Position numbers and translations under genes: made by a program. This document shows positions 26,036-34,337 of a stretch of 64,000 nucleotides of DNA, one piece after another (the first letter of the stretch is position 1; each line of letters opens with the position of its first letter). Under the pieces are notes generated by a model that saw only the letters and a list, made by a program, of their open reading frames with translations, ran no database searches and was not told where the DNA came from. The DNA comes from Aquabacter sp040049275 (GTDB lineage: Bacteria > Pseudomonadota > Alphaproteobacteria > Rhizobiales > Xanthobacteraceae), in the NCBI RefSeq assembly GCF_040049275.1, contig NZ_JBDZDT010000001.1:664252-728251 (forward strand), in the 5' to 3' direction.

Positions 26036-27256
26036 CTATAGCTTGGAAACATAAGCGATGAGCGCGGCCTTCTCGCGCGGCGGCAGGGCCGAAAAGCGCT
26101 TGGCCGCGCCTTCCGCCTGCCCGCCGTGCCAGGCGATGGCCTCCGCCACCGAGCGGGCGCGCCCGTCATGGAGCAGGCCGGTGTCGCGGGCGATGGCCTC
26201 GGAAATGCCGGCGAGCGGGGCCGTGCGCCATTCGGCGGCGGACGCGCCCGGCTCGGGCAGGGTGTCGGCAAGGCCGGGGCCGAGATCGTGCAGCAGCAGG
26301 TCGGTGAACAGGCGCGCCGCGCCACCGCCTTGGGTGGGCAAGGACGGCTGGTGGCAGGCGGCGCAGCCGGCGGCGGCGAACAGGCGCGCGCCTTTGGTGT
26401 CCTTGGGCGCCAGCGGCACCGGCAAGGAAGCCACATAGGCGACGACGCGGGAGAGCAGCTGGTTGGGGATCTCCACGCCGCCCTCTTCCTCGCGCCCCTG
26501 TGGGGCGTTGCGGCAGGCGATCTGTGCCTCGGTGCAGTCTCCCCATGGCTCGGGATGGAGCGGGGTGGACATGCCGATGTCGAGGAAGAAGGCTTCCGAG
26601 CTCTGGCTGGCGAGGCTCGGCTGGGACGCCTTCCAGCCATAGCGGCCGATGCCCTGCGTGCCGTCCGGCAGCGCGACATGCCGGATGCGCCCCCGCACCT
26701 CCGCCGGCTGCCCGGCGGCGACGGCGAGGAGTGCGCTTTCCGGCACCTGATCGATAAGCCCCCGCCCGCGCAGGTCCGGCGCGGCGCGCAAGGAGAGGCC
26801 GGTTGCGGGATCGAGCGGGCCATAGGCGAGATGGGTGGGCGCGGGCACGCGCTTCGTGCGGCCGTCCGGCAGCGGCGTGTCGGTGACGGCGAGGATCCCC
26901 TCGGGAATGAGGCCCGGCACGGCATCGAGCTGGAGGCGGCGGCCATAGACCGGATCGCCGGAGCCGTCCGGCCGCGCCAGAACGAGCACCGCGCCGCGCC
27001 CCTCGATGGCGCCGTCCTTGCCGAACATCACGGCCGCACGGCCGTCGCGGGGATGGCAGGCGGCGCAGGAGCGGGCATCGAACAAAGGCCCGAGCCCGTC
27101 ATCGCCGCGCGTGGAGGCGGGCGCGGGAATCCAGGCGCGGTCGAACAGCGCCTTGCCGATACGCAGATCGAGCCCGTCCATTCCGCCGACCGCCGCCCCC
27201 GCCGCCAGGAGGCCGGCGGCAAGGCTCGCGAGCGCCGTGGCCCGGCGGCCCGTCAC
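26036..27256 (-). CDS. Di-haem c-type oxidoreductase (DUF1111/DHOR family)
   Basis: A 406-residue protein read from the GTG at 27256, which overlaps the multicopper oxidase stop as GTGA. No RBS is needed if translation is coupled; an ATG at 27322 lies within the upstream gene. An N-terminal signal segment precedes LGPLFDARSCAACHPRDGR (CxxCH at residues 64-68), and a second CxxCH occurs in LFAAAGCAACHQPS. The motif order is that of the DUF1111 thiol-oxidoreductase-like family, which resembles di-haem cytochrome c peroxidases. A periplasmic electron-transfer role in iron handling is inferred. Confidence 0.88.
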   Translation of the reverse strand: MTGRRATALASLAAGLLAAGAAVGGMDGLDLRIGKALFDRAWIPAPASTRGDDGLGPLFDARSCAACHPRDGRAAVMFGKDGAIEGRGAVLVLARPDGSGDPVYGRRLQLDAVPGLIPEGILAVTDTPLPDGRTKRVPAPTHLAYGPLDPATGLSLRAAPDLRGRGLIDQVPESALLAVAAGQPAEVRGRIRHVALPDGTQGIGRYGWKASQPSLASQSSEAFFLDIGMSTPLHPEPWGDCTEAQIACRNAPQGREEEGGVEIPNQLLSRVVAYVASLPVPLAPKDTKGARLFAAAGCAACHQPSLPTQGGGAARLFTDLLLHDLGPGLADTLPEPGASAAEWRTAPLAGISEAIARDTGLLHDGRARSVAEAIAWHGGQAEGAAKRFSALPPREKAALIAYVSKL

Positions 27257-28725
27257 GTCACCCGGAACCAGCCCATGAGGCCGGTGTCCATATGTTCGAG
27301 GATGTGGCAGTGGAACACCCAATTGCCGCTCGCCGCCTTGAAGGCGAACTGCACGCTCTCATTGGGCTCTACCACCACCGTGTCCGCCAGATATTGCGGC
27401 ATGCTCTGCTTCTTAGTGGAGGAGAGCACGCGGAACACGTGGCCGTGCAGGTGCATGGGGTGGACGTGCTTGGTCACATTGGTACAGGTGACGATGTAGC
27501 TGCTGCCGGCAGTGAGCTGCTCCAGCGGCGGCACGAGGCGCAGCGCATCCTTGGTGGACCATGAATCCCGGCTGATGGCCCAATGGGTCTTGTCGCCGAC
27601 GCACAGCGAATCCACCAGCGCCTTGGAGAGCGGGTCGTCCGCCGGCAGAGCGGGACTCACGATGGTGGGCCCGGCGGAGACCTGGAGCAGATACTCCATC
27701 TTCTTCGCCTTGGAGACGTCAGGCATGGGCGCGGTGGAAGCGGGCAGCGGCTTCGGTTTGAAGGGGGTCTTGCGCTTGCCCTTGTCCACGGCCACCAGCG
27801 TGGTGAGGAGATAGGGCTCGCTGGAGCGATAATCGTAGATCTTCACTTCCTTGCCCGGCTCGGGCATGCGCACCTGGACGTCCGCGCGCATGGCGGGGCC
27901 CATGCGCCAGATGCCGTCCGGCAGCTTGTCGAGATGGGCGGGCGGCAGCAGCGCCTGCCCGTCGGTGGCGACGAGGAAGGCGTCCTCCGTATCGCAGCCG
28001 AGGTCGATGACACGGGTGGCGTCGGCGACGATGGTGCGTACGCGCACGTCGCCGTAAGCAGGGGCCTCGACGCGGGGCGCAACGGTGCTGCCATTGGTGG
28101 CGCGCACCGTGCCGAAGGTGCCGGCGGTGGAGGCGCCCTCGTCCGTGCTCATGGCGATCCACTGGCCGTCATCGCCCAGGCGCCAGTCCTTCACCACGAT
28201 GAAGCATTCGGCATCGTAGCCGGCCTTCTTCTCGGCCGGGTCGTCCACCACCAGCAGGGCGAACAGGCCGCGGCCGATCTGGCCGGTCTCGTCGCAATGG
28301 GGGTGGAAGAAATAGAAGCCGCTGTCCGGTAACGGCACGTTGTAGCTGAACTTACCGCCCGGCTGGATCACCTCCTGGGTAAGCGGGGCGACGCCGTCGG
28401 AGAGATAAGGCACGCGGATGCCGTGCCAATGGACCGTGGTGGGGTCGGGAAGCTGGTTCTCGAAATCCACGGCGAGGCGCGTGCCCCGGTCGAAACGGAA
28501 CACCTTGAAGGGCTCGCCGTCATAGGCGCAGAAGCGCTTCGTGGCTGGCTGGCCCGGGCCGAGCAGCTTCCAGTCGATCTCCCTGGCGATGAGGGGAAAG
28601 CGCTTCACCGGCGCAGAGGGCGGCAAAGTGTCGATGGAGGCGGGCACTTGGCCGATGGCGGACGGCGCGAGGGAGACGAGCCCCACCGCCGCGCTGCCGA
28701 GCATGAGTCCGCGCCTTGAGATCAT
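27253..28725 (-). CDS. Tat-exported multicopper oxidase, probable ferroxidase
   Basis: A 490-residue protein from the ATG at 28725 (GAGAGGA upstream); the longer frame to 28818 runs through a repeat. The N-terminus has a twin-arginine signal (ISRRGLMLGSAAVG). All copper-binding motifs are present: HWHG, HPHC, HPMHLHGH near the C-terminus and HCHILEHMDTGLM. It is a laccase/Fet3-like enzyme. Its place with imelysins and a divergent FTR1 permease suggests oxidation of Fe(II) for uptake, analogous to yeast Fet3-Ftr1, but copper or phenol oxidation remains possible. Confidence 0.92.
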   Translation of the reverse strand: MISRRGLMLGSAAVGLVSLAPSAIGQVPASIDTLPPSAPVKRFPLIAREIDWKLLGPGQPATKRFCAYDGEPFKVFRFDRGTRLAVDFENQLPDPTTVHWHGIRVPYLSDGVAPLTQEVIQPGGKFSYNVPLPDSGFYFFHPHCDETGQIGRGLFALLVVDDPAEKKAGYDAECFIVVKDWRLGDDGQWIAMSTDEGASTAGTFGTVRATNGSTVAPRVEAPAYGDVRVRTIVADATRVIDLGCDTEDAFLVATDGQALLPPAHLDKLPDGIWRMGPAMRADVQVRMPEPGKEVKIYDYRSSEPYLLTTLVAVDKGKRKTPFKPKPLPASTAPMPDVSKAKKMEYLLQVSAGPTIVSPALPADDPLSKALVDSLCVGDKTHWAISRDSWSTKDALRLVPPLEQLTAGSSYIVTCTNVTKHVHPMHLHGHVFRVLSSTKKQSMPQYLADTVVVEPNESVQFAFKAASGNWVFHCHILEHMDTGLMGWFRVT

Positions 28726-28760
28726 GTCGGGTCCTCTCACCTTCTCCGCAAGCCGGATAA

Positions 28761-28883
28761 GCCCCCTCTCCCGCTTGCGGGGGAGGGTTGGGGAGGGGGT
28801 AGACGCGACCTCTCCCATTGTCCGGCCATTTCCGGCCTTCGGCCGGCCCCCTCCCTAGCCCTCCCCCGCAAGCGGGAGAGGGA
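28761..28883. repeat. C-rich/G-rich repeat, inverted copy of the one at 39930
   Basis: It opens with CCCTCTCCCGCTTGCGGGGG and closes with its reverse complement. The interior (GTCCGGCC, CCTTCGGCCGG) matches the reverse complement of the interior at 39930-40051, so the two are the same element in opposite orientation. It separates the first imelysin gene from the multicopper oxidase gene without changing strand. Confidence 0.7.
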
Positions 28884-28906
28884 ACTTTCGGGCGAGGGTC
28901 ACACCC

Positions 28907-30223
28907 TCACTTCTTCGTCGCCTTGGACGGGTTGTCCAAGCTGTCCGAGCCCTCGACCTTGATCTGGATCTTGAGCGCCGCGACGCCGCGCTCGATGGCA
29001 TGGGCCTGGGCCACCAGGGCGTCCACGCCGTCCTGGATCATCTTGTTGCCCTTGTCGTTCCCCTCCGCGAGCATCATGTCGTAGAACATGTCGCCGCTGT
29101 CGGCGCTGTCCTTGATGACCTTCAGCTTGGCGAGGGCGTCCTTCATCTTGGCGTCGATCTCGTCGGCGATCTTCGGGTCGGCGGCGCGCACGAGGTCGGC
29201 CACGGAAGGGCCGCTCATGGTGGTGCCGTCGATCTTGGTGAAGCGGCCGTAATAGACGTCCTGGATGCCCACTTCGTCGTAATAATGCGAGTTGTGGGTG
29301 TTGTCGGAGAAGCAGTCATGCTCCTCCTCGGGATCGTGCAGCAGCAGGCCGAGCTTCATGCGCTCGCCGGCCAGTTCGCCATAAGAGAGCGAGCCGAGGC
29401 CGGTGAAGATCACCGCGAGGCCGGGCTTGTCCTTCTTCTTCAGCAGCGCGGCGCGGGCCTTGCCCCTCGCGCCCCAATCGTCCGCCATCTCCTTCAGGTC
29501 GGCCACCAGGGTGTCGGTGGCGACGCGCAGATATTCGGCGCGGCGGTCGCAATTCTTGTTGGTGCAGTTCTTCAGGTCGTAATCGGTCCACGGGCGCTCG
29601 CCGGCGCCGCGCTCGGTGCCGTGCAGGTCCTTGCCCCACAGCAGGAACTCGATGGCGTGCCAGCCGCTCGCCACATTGGCCTCCACGCCGGCCGCGGTGT
29701 TCAGCTGGTGCAGCAGAGCCGGCGTGATCTTGGTGAGGTCCACCGTCTTCTTGCCGATGCGCAGCGACTTCGAGGCGATGATGTTGGCGGTGTAGAGCGG
29801 GTTCTCGTCCGAGGACGTGCCGTAGCTCTTCACGTCCACATAATCGATCAGGCCCTCGTCCAGCGGCCAGGCATTCACGTTGCCTTCCCAGTCGTCGACG
29901 ATGGAATTGCCGAACCGGAAGGCTTCCGTGATCTGGTAGGGGTCGCGCGCCTTGCGCCACGCCGCCTGGGCCGCCTTGTGGGTGTCGGCACTGGGATTGG
30001 CGAGGAAGGCGTTGATGGCCTTCTGCATCTCCACGGCCGCCAGATACGAATTCGTGTACATGGCCTGCGCCTGATCGGCGTAATGCACGATCACGTCGCG
30101 CGGCTTCGGCGCGGCGGGCTTCGCAGCAGCCGCGGCGGGCGGCGCGCTGGTCGCCTGGGCGGATGCCGGACCCGCTAGGCCGACGGCGAGGGCAAGGGCG
30201 GCGGCGGCAATCAGCGCGCGCAT
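28907..30223 (-). CDS. Imelysin-family periplasmic protein (first copy, intact GxHxxE)
   Basis: A 438-residue protein from the ATG at 30223 (AGGAG upstream), with signal peptide LALAVGLAGPASAQ and a Pro/Ala linker. The M75/imelysin signature GWHAIEFLLWG is intact and provides the His/Glu metal-binding pair. Later segments (ERMKLGLLLHDPEEEHDCFSDNTHNSHYYD) are typical of IrpA-type iron-regulated proteins. It is the first gene of the iron-related operon and faces FTR1 across a 565-bp gap. A role in periplasmic iron binding or delivery is inferred from the family. Confidence 0.92.
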   Translation of the reverse strand: MRALIAAAALALAVGLAGPASAQATSAPPAAAAAKPAAPKPRDVIVHYADQAQAMYTNSYLAAVEMQKAINAFLANPSADTHKAAQAAWRKARDPYQITEAFRFGNSIVDDWEGNVNAWPLDEGLIDYVDVKSYGTSSDENPLYTANIIASKSLRIGKKTVDLTKITPALLHQLNTAAGVEANVASGWHAIEFLLWGKDLHGTERGAGERPWTDYDLKNCTNKNCDRRAEYLRVATDTLVADLKEMADDWGARGKARAALLKKKDKPGLAVIFTGLGSLSYGELAGERMKLGLLLHDPEEEHDCFSDNTHNSHYYDEVGIQDVYYGRFTKIDGTTMSGPSVADLVRAADPKIADEIDAKMKDALAKLKVIKDSADSGDMFYDMMLAEGNDKGNKMIQDGVDALVAQAHAIERGVAALKIQIKVEGSDSLDNPSKATKK

Positions 30224-30361
30224 GGATCTACTCCTGTGATGGACGAACCGGGGCCGGTCCTCAGGCGCCGGTCGGCGCGGGCGCGACGGCTTGAAATCCC
30301 CCGCCCGCACGGCCGTCGGCACCCTAGACGTTGGCGGTACCGGGCGACAAGGTTGGCGCCA

Positions 30362-30376
30362 AATAATGGAATTATT
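30362..30376. promoter_or_regulatory. AATAAT-GGA-ATTATT palindrome upstream of the imelysin operon
   Basis: A perfect 6+6 bp AT-rich inverted repeat with a 3-bp centre, 139 bp upstream of the first imelysin start, in an otherwise GC-rich stretch. AT-rich palindromes are typical of Fur, Irr and RirA sites, but this one does not match a consensus I can name with confidence. Confidence 0.35.
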
Positions 30377-30665
30377 CTATGTTTCAGCTTCGGAACAACT
30401 CTGGCGCCTCCCGCGCCGGCGCACCGGACTTTCCGGCTCCGTGCGGTCTCTTTCCCATGTCGGCGTGTGGAAACCCCGCGCCGGAAGGCCGCACGGCCTC
30501 ACTTTAAAACTGGAGCGAAGAAAGCGAATACTTCAATCGTCATGGCCTGGACGATGCGGGAACACGGTGACAGGGCTCACCTTCCCTAAGAGAAACTTAG
30601 ATTTTAATAATTCCAATGGAGTGTCTGCACCGGTGACAGACCCGGAAAGGGCGTGTACCACCCAC

Positions 30666-30717
30666 TATAATACAAGCACTTTCATGCAAAGCGGCCTTTC
30701 ACTGGGAAAGGCTTTGC
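30666..30717 (+). promoter_or_regulatory. TATAAT box and leader hairpin of the FTR1 gene
   Basis: A consensus -10 hexamer TATAAT lies at 30666-30671, with no good -35 at the expected spacing. Downstream, GCAAAG (30686-30691) and CCTTTC (30695-30700) pair with GAAAGG (30706-30711) and CTTTGC (30712-30717), giving a 12-bp stem with a 3-base bulge, followed by TTT. It is a candidate attenuator or operator about 70 bp before the FTR1 start. Confidence 0.4.
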
Positions 30718-30788
30718 TTTCAACGCGCAGGTGCTGCGCCGCTCCCTTTTCGGGATCGGCACAGCTTGCGGTGCGAAGGGATCGCCTC

Positions 30789-31625
30789 ATGCTCGCTGCC
30801 TTGATCATCGTGTTCCGCGAGGTGCTGGAAGCCGGCCTCATCGTCGGCGTGATCCTGGCGGCATCCGAGGGCATCAAGGGGCGCGGCACGGTGATCGCGC
30901 TGGGCATTGCCGGCGGCGTCCTCGGCTCCGGCATCATCGCCGTGTTCGCGGAGCAGATCGCCAACCTGTTCGACGGCTCCGGCCAGGAACTCCTCAACGC
31001 GGCCATCCTCGCGGTGGCCGTGGTTATGCTCGTCTGGACCGTGGTCTGGATGGCGAGCCATGGCAAGGAGATGGTCATGGAGATGAAGGCCGTCGGCAAG
31101 GATGTGAAGGAAGGCAAGAAGCCCCTCGCCGCCTTGGGCATCGTGGTGGGCATGGCGGTGCTGCGCGAGGGCGTCGAGGTGGTGCTGTTCATGTACGGCA
31201 TCGCGGTGACGGGCGAATCGCCCATCAACGTCGCCATCGGCTTCGCGCTGGGCGTTCTGGCGGGCGCCGCCGTCGCCTATGTGCTCTATCGCGGGCTGGT
31301 GGCCATCCCCGTGAAGCTCATGTTCAAGGTCACCACCATCCTCATCACCCTTCTGGCGGCGGGCCTTGCGGCGCAGTCCATCGGCATCCTCCAGGATGCC
31401 GGCTTCATCCAGTCGCTCTCCGATCCCCTGTGGGATTCCAGCTGGCTGCTGGCCGACGACAGCGCGGTCGGCCGCGTGCTGCGCACCATGGTGGGCTACC
31501 GGGCGCAGCCCACAGGCATGCAAGTGATCGGCTATCTCGGCACCATCGTGGTGATCCTGGTCCTCTCGCGCATCGTCAACGGCCAGCTGCAGAAGGCGAA
31601 GCAGACCTCCACCCGCGCCGCCTGA
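30789..31625 (+). CDS. efeU: FTR1/EfeU-family high-affinity iron permease
   Basis: A 278-residue inner-membrane protein from the ATG at 30789 (GAAGGGA upstream), close to E. coli EfeU in length. About seven hydrophobic spans are visible. The two family iron-binding motifs are present: RxxxE-type REVLE at residues 10-14 and REGVE near residue 116. It is divergent from the imelysin/multicopper oxidase operon. Together they suggest oxidation-coupled iron import across the inner membrane. Confidence 0.93.
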   Translation: MLAALIIVFREVLEAGLIVGVILAASEGIKGRGTVIALGIAGGVLGSGIIAVFAEQIANLFDGSGQELLNAAILAVAVVMLVWTVVWMASHGKEMVMEMKAVGKDVKEGKKPLAALGIVVGMAVLREGVEVVLFMYGIAVTGESPINVAIGFALGVLAGAAVAYVLYRGLVAIPVKLMFKVTTILITLLAAGLAAQSIGILQDAGFIQSLSDPLWDSSWLLADDSAVGRVLRTMVGYRAQPTGMQVIGYLGTIVVILVLSRIVNGQLQKAKQTSTRAA

Positions 31626-31793
31626 GCGCGCGGCCGGCGTCGCCTGCACGCAGAACGGAGTCCCGCCAAGCCTGCGATAGGTATAATATGCGAACAAGCG
31701 CCGGGCAGTGCGGCGCGGGGAAATCTGCACGGTGTGATCGCACTGTCACGGAAGATGGCTAATCCGGCGTCAGTTCGTCGAGGAGATGCCACC

Positions 31794-32015
31794 ATGGCCT
31801 TCGCACCGGGTGAAATCGTCCAGCTCAAGTCTGGAAGTCCGGCCTTGACCATTGTCGCCGTGGACGGCGAGATGGTGGAAGTGGTGTGGTTCGCCGAGGA
31901 AGTGGCGGAGTTCCGCGCCCAGAAGATCCCCGCCATCGCCCTCGACGCGCTTGAGATCGAGGATTTCGATCTCGACGAAGACGAGGAAGAAGACGAGGAA
32001 GAGGGCGCGCACTGA
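31794..32015 (+). CDS. DUF2158 small protein
   Basis: A 73-residue cytoplasmic protein with GAGGAGA before the ATG at 31794. Residues 1-35 match the YodC/DUF2158 fold (FAPGEIVQLKSGSPALTIVAVDGEMVEVVWF). The C-terminus is a very acidic tail (DLDEDEEEDEEE), which is unusual for the family and may be a protein-binding or nucleic-acid-mimic tail. No function is established. Confidence 0.78.
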   Translation: MAFAPGEIVQLKSGSPALTIVAVDGEMVEVVWFAEEVAEFRAQKIPAIALDALEIEDFDLDEDEEEDEEEGAH

Positions 32016-32070
32016 GGCGGGATGCCTTCGCGCCGTATCCACCCTTAAGCTTATCCCAGCCTCAAGGGCC

Positions 32071-32170
32071 TGCCGTCATGGCCGGGCGTGTCCCGGCTAT
32101 TCACGGGGCTCCGCTGGGTGCTGGCTTAAGGGATAGACGTGGATGCCAGGGACAAGCCCGGACATCACGG
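32071..32170. repeat. Palindromic intergenic repeat, copy F
   Basis: Left arm GGCCGGG-CGTGT-CCCGGCT near 32080-32098 and a degraded right arm (GCCAGGGACAAGCCCGGAC) near 32144-32162, with the linker pieces GGGGCTCCGCTGGGTGC and CTTAAGGGATAGACGTGGATG that echo copy E. It lies in the convergent gap between the DUF2158 gene and cca. Confidence 0.6.
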
Positions 32171-32206
32171 ATGTAAGAGACGGAGGCCGCGCGCTTTTCG
32201 CCTCGC

Positions 32207-33427
32207 CTATGCTCTCTCCATCGCTCCTTTGACGAGTTCCGCAACAGCTTCCTCCCCTTGGGGGAAGCCGGCGGCGATCCAGGCCACCTCGGCCCGCGCC
32301 AGCGCCGCGCCGAGATCGGGCCCCGGCTTCAGCCCGCGTTCCAGAAAATGCGCCGCCCGCACCGGGAAAACCGGCGGCTCCCAGCCCTCTGCCAGCGCCA
32401 GCGCGGCCTGCGCATTCCGCAGCGGCACATCCTTGCGCGCCGCGCCCAGCAACACCCGGTCGGCGAATGTCGTGCGCCCCAGGCGATAGAGCAGCGCGTG
32501 CGCGGCGCGGGGCGCCATGTCCGCCGCGATCGCCCCCTCGGCCAGGGACAGCAGACGGCGGTGCTCGTCATTGGTCAGGCGCAGGCGCTCGCGCAGGCGG
32601 TCCGCATCTTCCGCCACGCGCACCGCCAGCACGGCGAGCCGCAGCACGGGGTCCGGCGCATGGCCCAGCGCCCGCTCCAGGCCCGCAAGGCGGCGGAGGC
32701 CGGGGAGATCCCCCACCCCGCCGAGCACGCGTGTCAGGAAACCGGCATCGCTCATGGCCTCAACGGTGGGCGGCGCATCCGGGGCGGCGAGCAGCTTCAG
32801 CATTTCCGCGCGCACCCGCTCGCGCGAGAGGCCGGAAAGGCCGGCGCGGCAGCGGATGGCGGCGGTGAGCGCCGCCGCGTCCAGGGGGCCGGTGCCGTAT
32901 GTGGCGTGAAAGCGGAACAGGCGCAGGATGCGCAGATAATCCTCGCGGATGCGCCGCTCCGGATCGCCGATGAAGCGCACCTTGCGCGCGTCGAGATCGG
33001 CAAGGCCGCCCACGAGATCGATGACCGTCCCGTCCGGCGTCGCGAACAGGGCGTTCATGGTGAAGTCGCGCCGCTGCGCATCGTGCAGCCAGTCGCGGCC
33101 GAAGCGCACCACGGCGTGGCGCCCATCGGTCTCCACGTCCTCCCGCAGCGTCGTCACCTCGAAGGGCGCGCCGTCGATCACCACGGTGACGGTGCCGTGG
33201 GCGATGCCGGTGGGCACGGCCTTCAGGCCCGCCGCCTCGGCCCGGCGCGTGGTCTCATCGGGATGCGCGGTGGTGGCGAGGTCCACTTCCTTCACCGGCA
33301 CGCACAGGAGCGCATTGCGCACGGCGCCGCCGACAATGCGGGTCTCCTCGCCCGCCCCGTTCAACACCTCGAGCACGCGGGCAAGGCGCGGGTCCGCGAG
33401 GAACGGCGCGCCCTGAAGCGTGGTCAT
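32207..33427 (-). CDS. cca: CCA tRNA nucleotidyltransferase / poly(A) polymerase family
   Basis: A 406-residue class II nucleotidyltransferase from the ATG at 33427, which overlaps the DUF6111 stop (ATGA). It has the head-domain motifs IVGGAVRNALL and VKEVDLATTAHPDE, in which the metal-binding carboxylate pair is reduced relative to the usual DxD. RRDFTMNAL, the neck motif DYLRILRLFRFHATY and the ERVRAEMLKLL helix follow. It adds or repairs the 3' CCA of tRNA. It is the last gene of the DUF1285-Nudix-DUF6111-cca operon, an arrangement common in this order. Confidence 0.92.
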   Translation of the reverse strand: MTTLQGAPFLADPRLARVLEVLNGAGEETRIVGGAVRNALLCVPVKEVDLATTAHPDETTRRAEAAGLKAVPTGIAHGTVTVVIDGAPFEVTTLREDVETDGRHAVVRFGRDWLHDAQRRDFTMNALFATPDGTVIDLVGGLADLDARKVRFIGDPERRIREDYLRILRLFRFHATYGTGPLDAAALTAAIRCRAGLSGLSRERVRAEMLKLLAAPDAPPTVEAMSDAGFLTRVLGGVGDLPGLRRLAGLERALGHAPDPVLRLAVLAVRVAEDADRLRERLRLTNDEHRRLLSLAEGAIAADMAPRAAHALLYRLGRTTFADRVLLGAARKDVPLRNAQAALALAEGWEPPVFPVRAAHFLERGLKPGPDLGAALARAEVAWIAAGFPQGEEAVAELVKGAMERA

Positions 33428-33684
33428 TCGAAATGGCCGGGCTGGAACACGCCATCCTTCATCTGCGCCGGCACATAGCGGCTGCCGGGCGGCGCGCTGG
33501 TCCCCTCCTCGAACAGGAACAGGCCGGCGGCCACCAGCGCCACCGCCAGGACCGAGCAGATCACGATCGCCTGGGGCGACCAGTTGGCCGGCACCAGCGA
33601 GCCGCGCGTCGCCATGAGGATGACGGCATAGAGGACGAAGGGCGTGAGGAAGAGGGCGCCTTCGATCAGGATCTGGCGGATCAT
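33424..33684 (-). CDS. DUF6111 small membrane protein
   Basis: An 86-residue protein with two membrane spans (ALFLTPFVLYAVILMA and AIVICSVLAVALVAAGLFLF) and a short cytoplasmic tail with GSRYVPAQMKDGVFQPGHFE, characteristic of DUF6111. It overlaps both the Nudix and cca genes by 4 nt (ATGA). Function is unknown. Confidence 0.85.
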   Translation of the reverse strand: MIRQILIEGALFLTPFVLYAVILMATRGSLVPANWSPQAIVICSVLAVALVAAGLFLFEEGTSAPPGSRYVPAQMKDGVFQPGHFE

Positions 33685-34337
33685 GATGCGTATATCCGCT
33701 CATAGAGGTTGCGCAGCATGCCTGCGGTGGCGCCCCAGATGAAACGCTCCTCATAGGGCATGGCGTAGAAATGCCGCAGCACGCCGTTGCGCATGGCGGA
33801 CTGGCGCTGGTGATTGGCCGGCGTCATGAGGAAGTCGAGGGGCACCTCGAACGCCTCCTGGACCTCGGCGGGGTTCAGCGTGAGGGTGTAGCCCGGCATC
33901 ACCGTCGCCACCACGGGGGTGATCCAGAAGCCGCTGCGCGCGAGATAGCCGTCGAGAAAGCCGATGGGGGTGATGAAATGCAGCCCGAGCCCCACTTCCT
34001 CCCACGCCTCCCGCAGCGCCGCCGCCACCTCGTCCTTGTCCTCCGGATCCATCCGGCCGCCGGGAAAGGCGATCTGGCCTGCATGGGTGGAGAGCGTCGT
34101 CGCCCTCAAGGTGAGAAGGACGGTGGGCTCCGGCCGCGCAACGATGGGTACCAGCACGGCCGCATGGCGCGGCTCGCGGTCGAAGGCATCCGCGGCCGGG
34201 TCGGGCGCCAGGGCATGGTCGCCGTTCACATCCCCCACCAAGGCGCGGGAGAAGGTGGTGGGCGGGGTGGAGCGAAGCCCGGTGCGGGCGCGTGCGAGGA
34301 AATCCTCCAGCGGCGCCACGGTCTGCATATGGTTCAT
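33681..34337 (-). CDS. Nudix hydrolase, CoA-pyrophosphatase type
   Basis: A 218-residue protein with the full Nudix box GGRMDPEDKDEVAAALREAWEEVGL (positions ~91-115), preceded by the NudL/CoAse segment LLTLRATTLSTHAGQIAFPGG. Such enzymes cleave CoA and related pyrophosphates in the cytoplasm. The start overlaps the DUF1285 stop by 4 nt and the end overlaps DUF6111. Confidence 0.92.
   Translation of the reverse strand: MNHMQTVAPLEDFLARARTGLRSTPPTTFSRALVGDVNGDHALAPDPAADAFDREPRHAAVLVPIVARPEPTVLLTLRATTLSTHAGQIAFPGGRMDPEDKDEVAAALREAWEEVGLGLHFITPIGFLDGYLARSGFWITPVVATVMPGYTLTLNPAEVQEAFEVPLDFLMTPANHQRQSAMRNGVLRHFYAMPYEERFIWGATAGMLRNLYERIYAS

Larger units (their letters stand above)
30224..30788. other. 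Divergent regulatory region between imelysin and FTR1 genes
   Basis: This 565-bp region has no convincing gene; an open frame runs from 30291 into the FTR1 gene but has no RBS and no membrane-protein character. It contains a palindrome (30362-30376), a small CTAAG-AGAAA-CTTAG repeat (30586-30600), a TATAAT box (30666-30671) and a hairpin (30686-30717). Two divergent iron-responsive promoters are the likely content. Confidence 0.6.

Noticed and set aside
30291..30788. An N-terminal extension of the FTR1 gene
   Set aside because: It would add 166 residues without hydrophobic or family character, passing through the probable promoter; the ATG at 30789 has an RBS and the family start.
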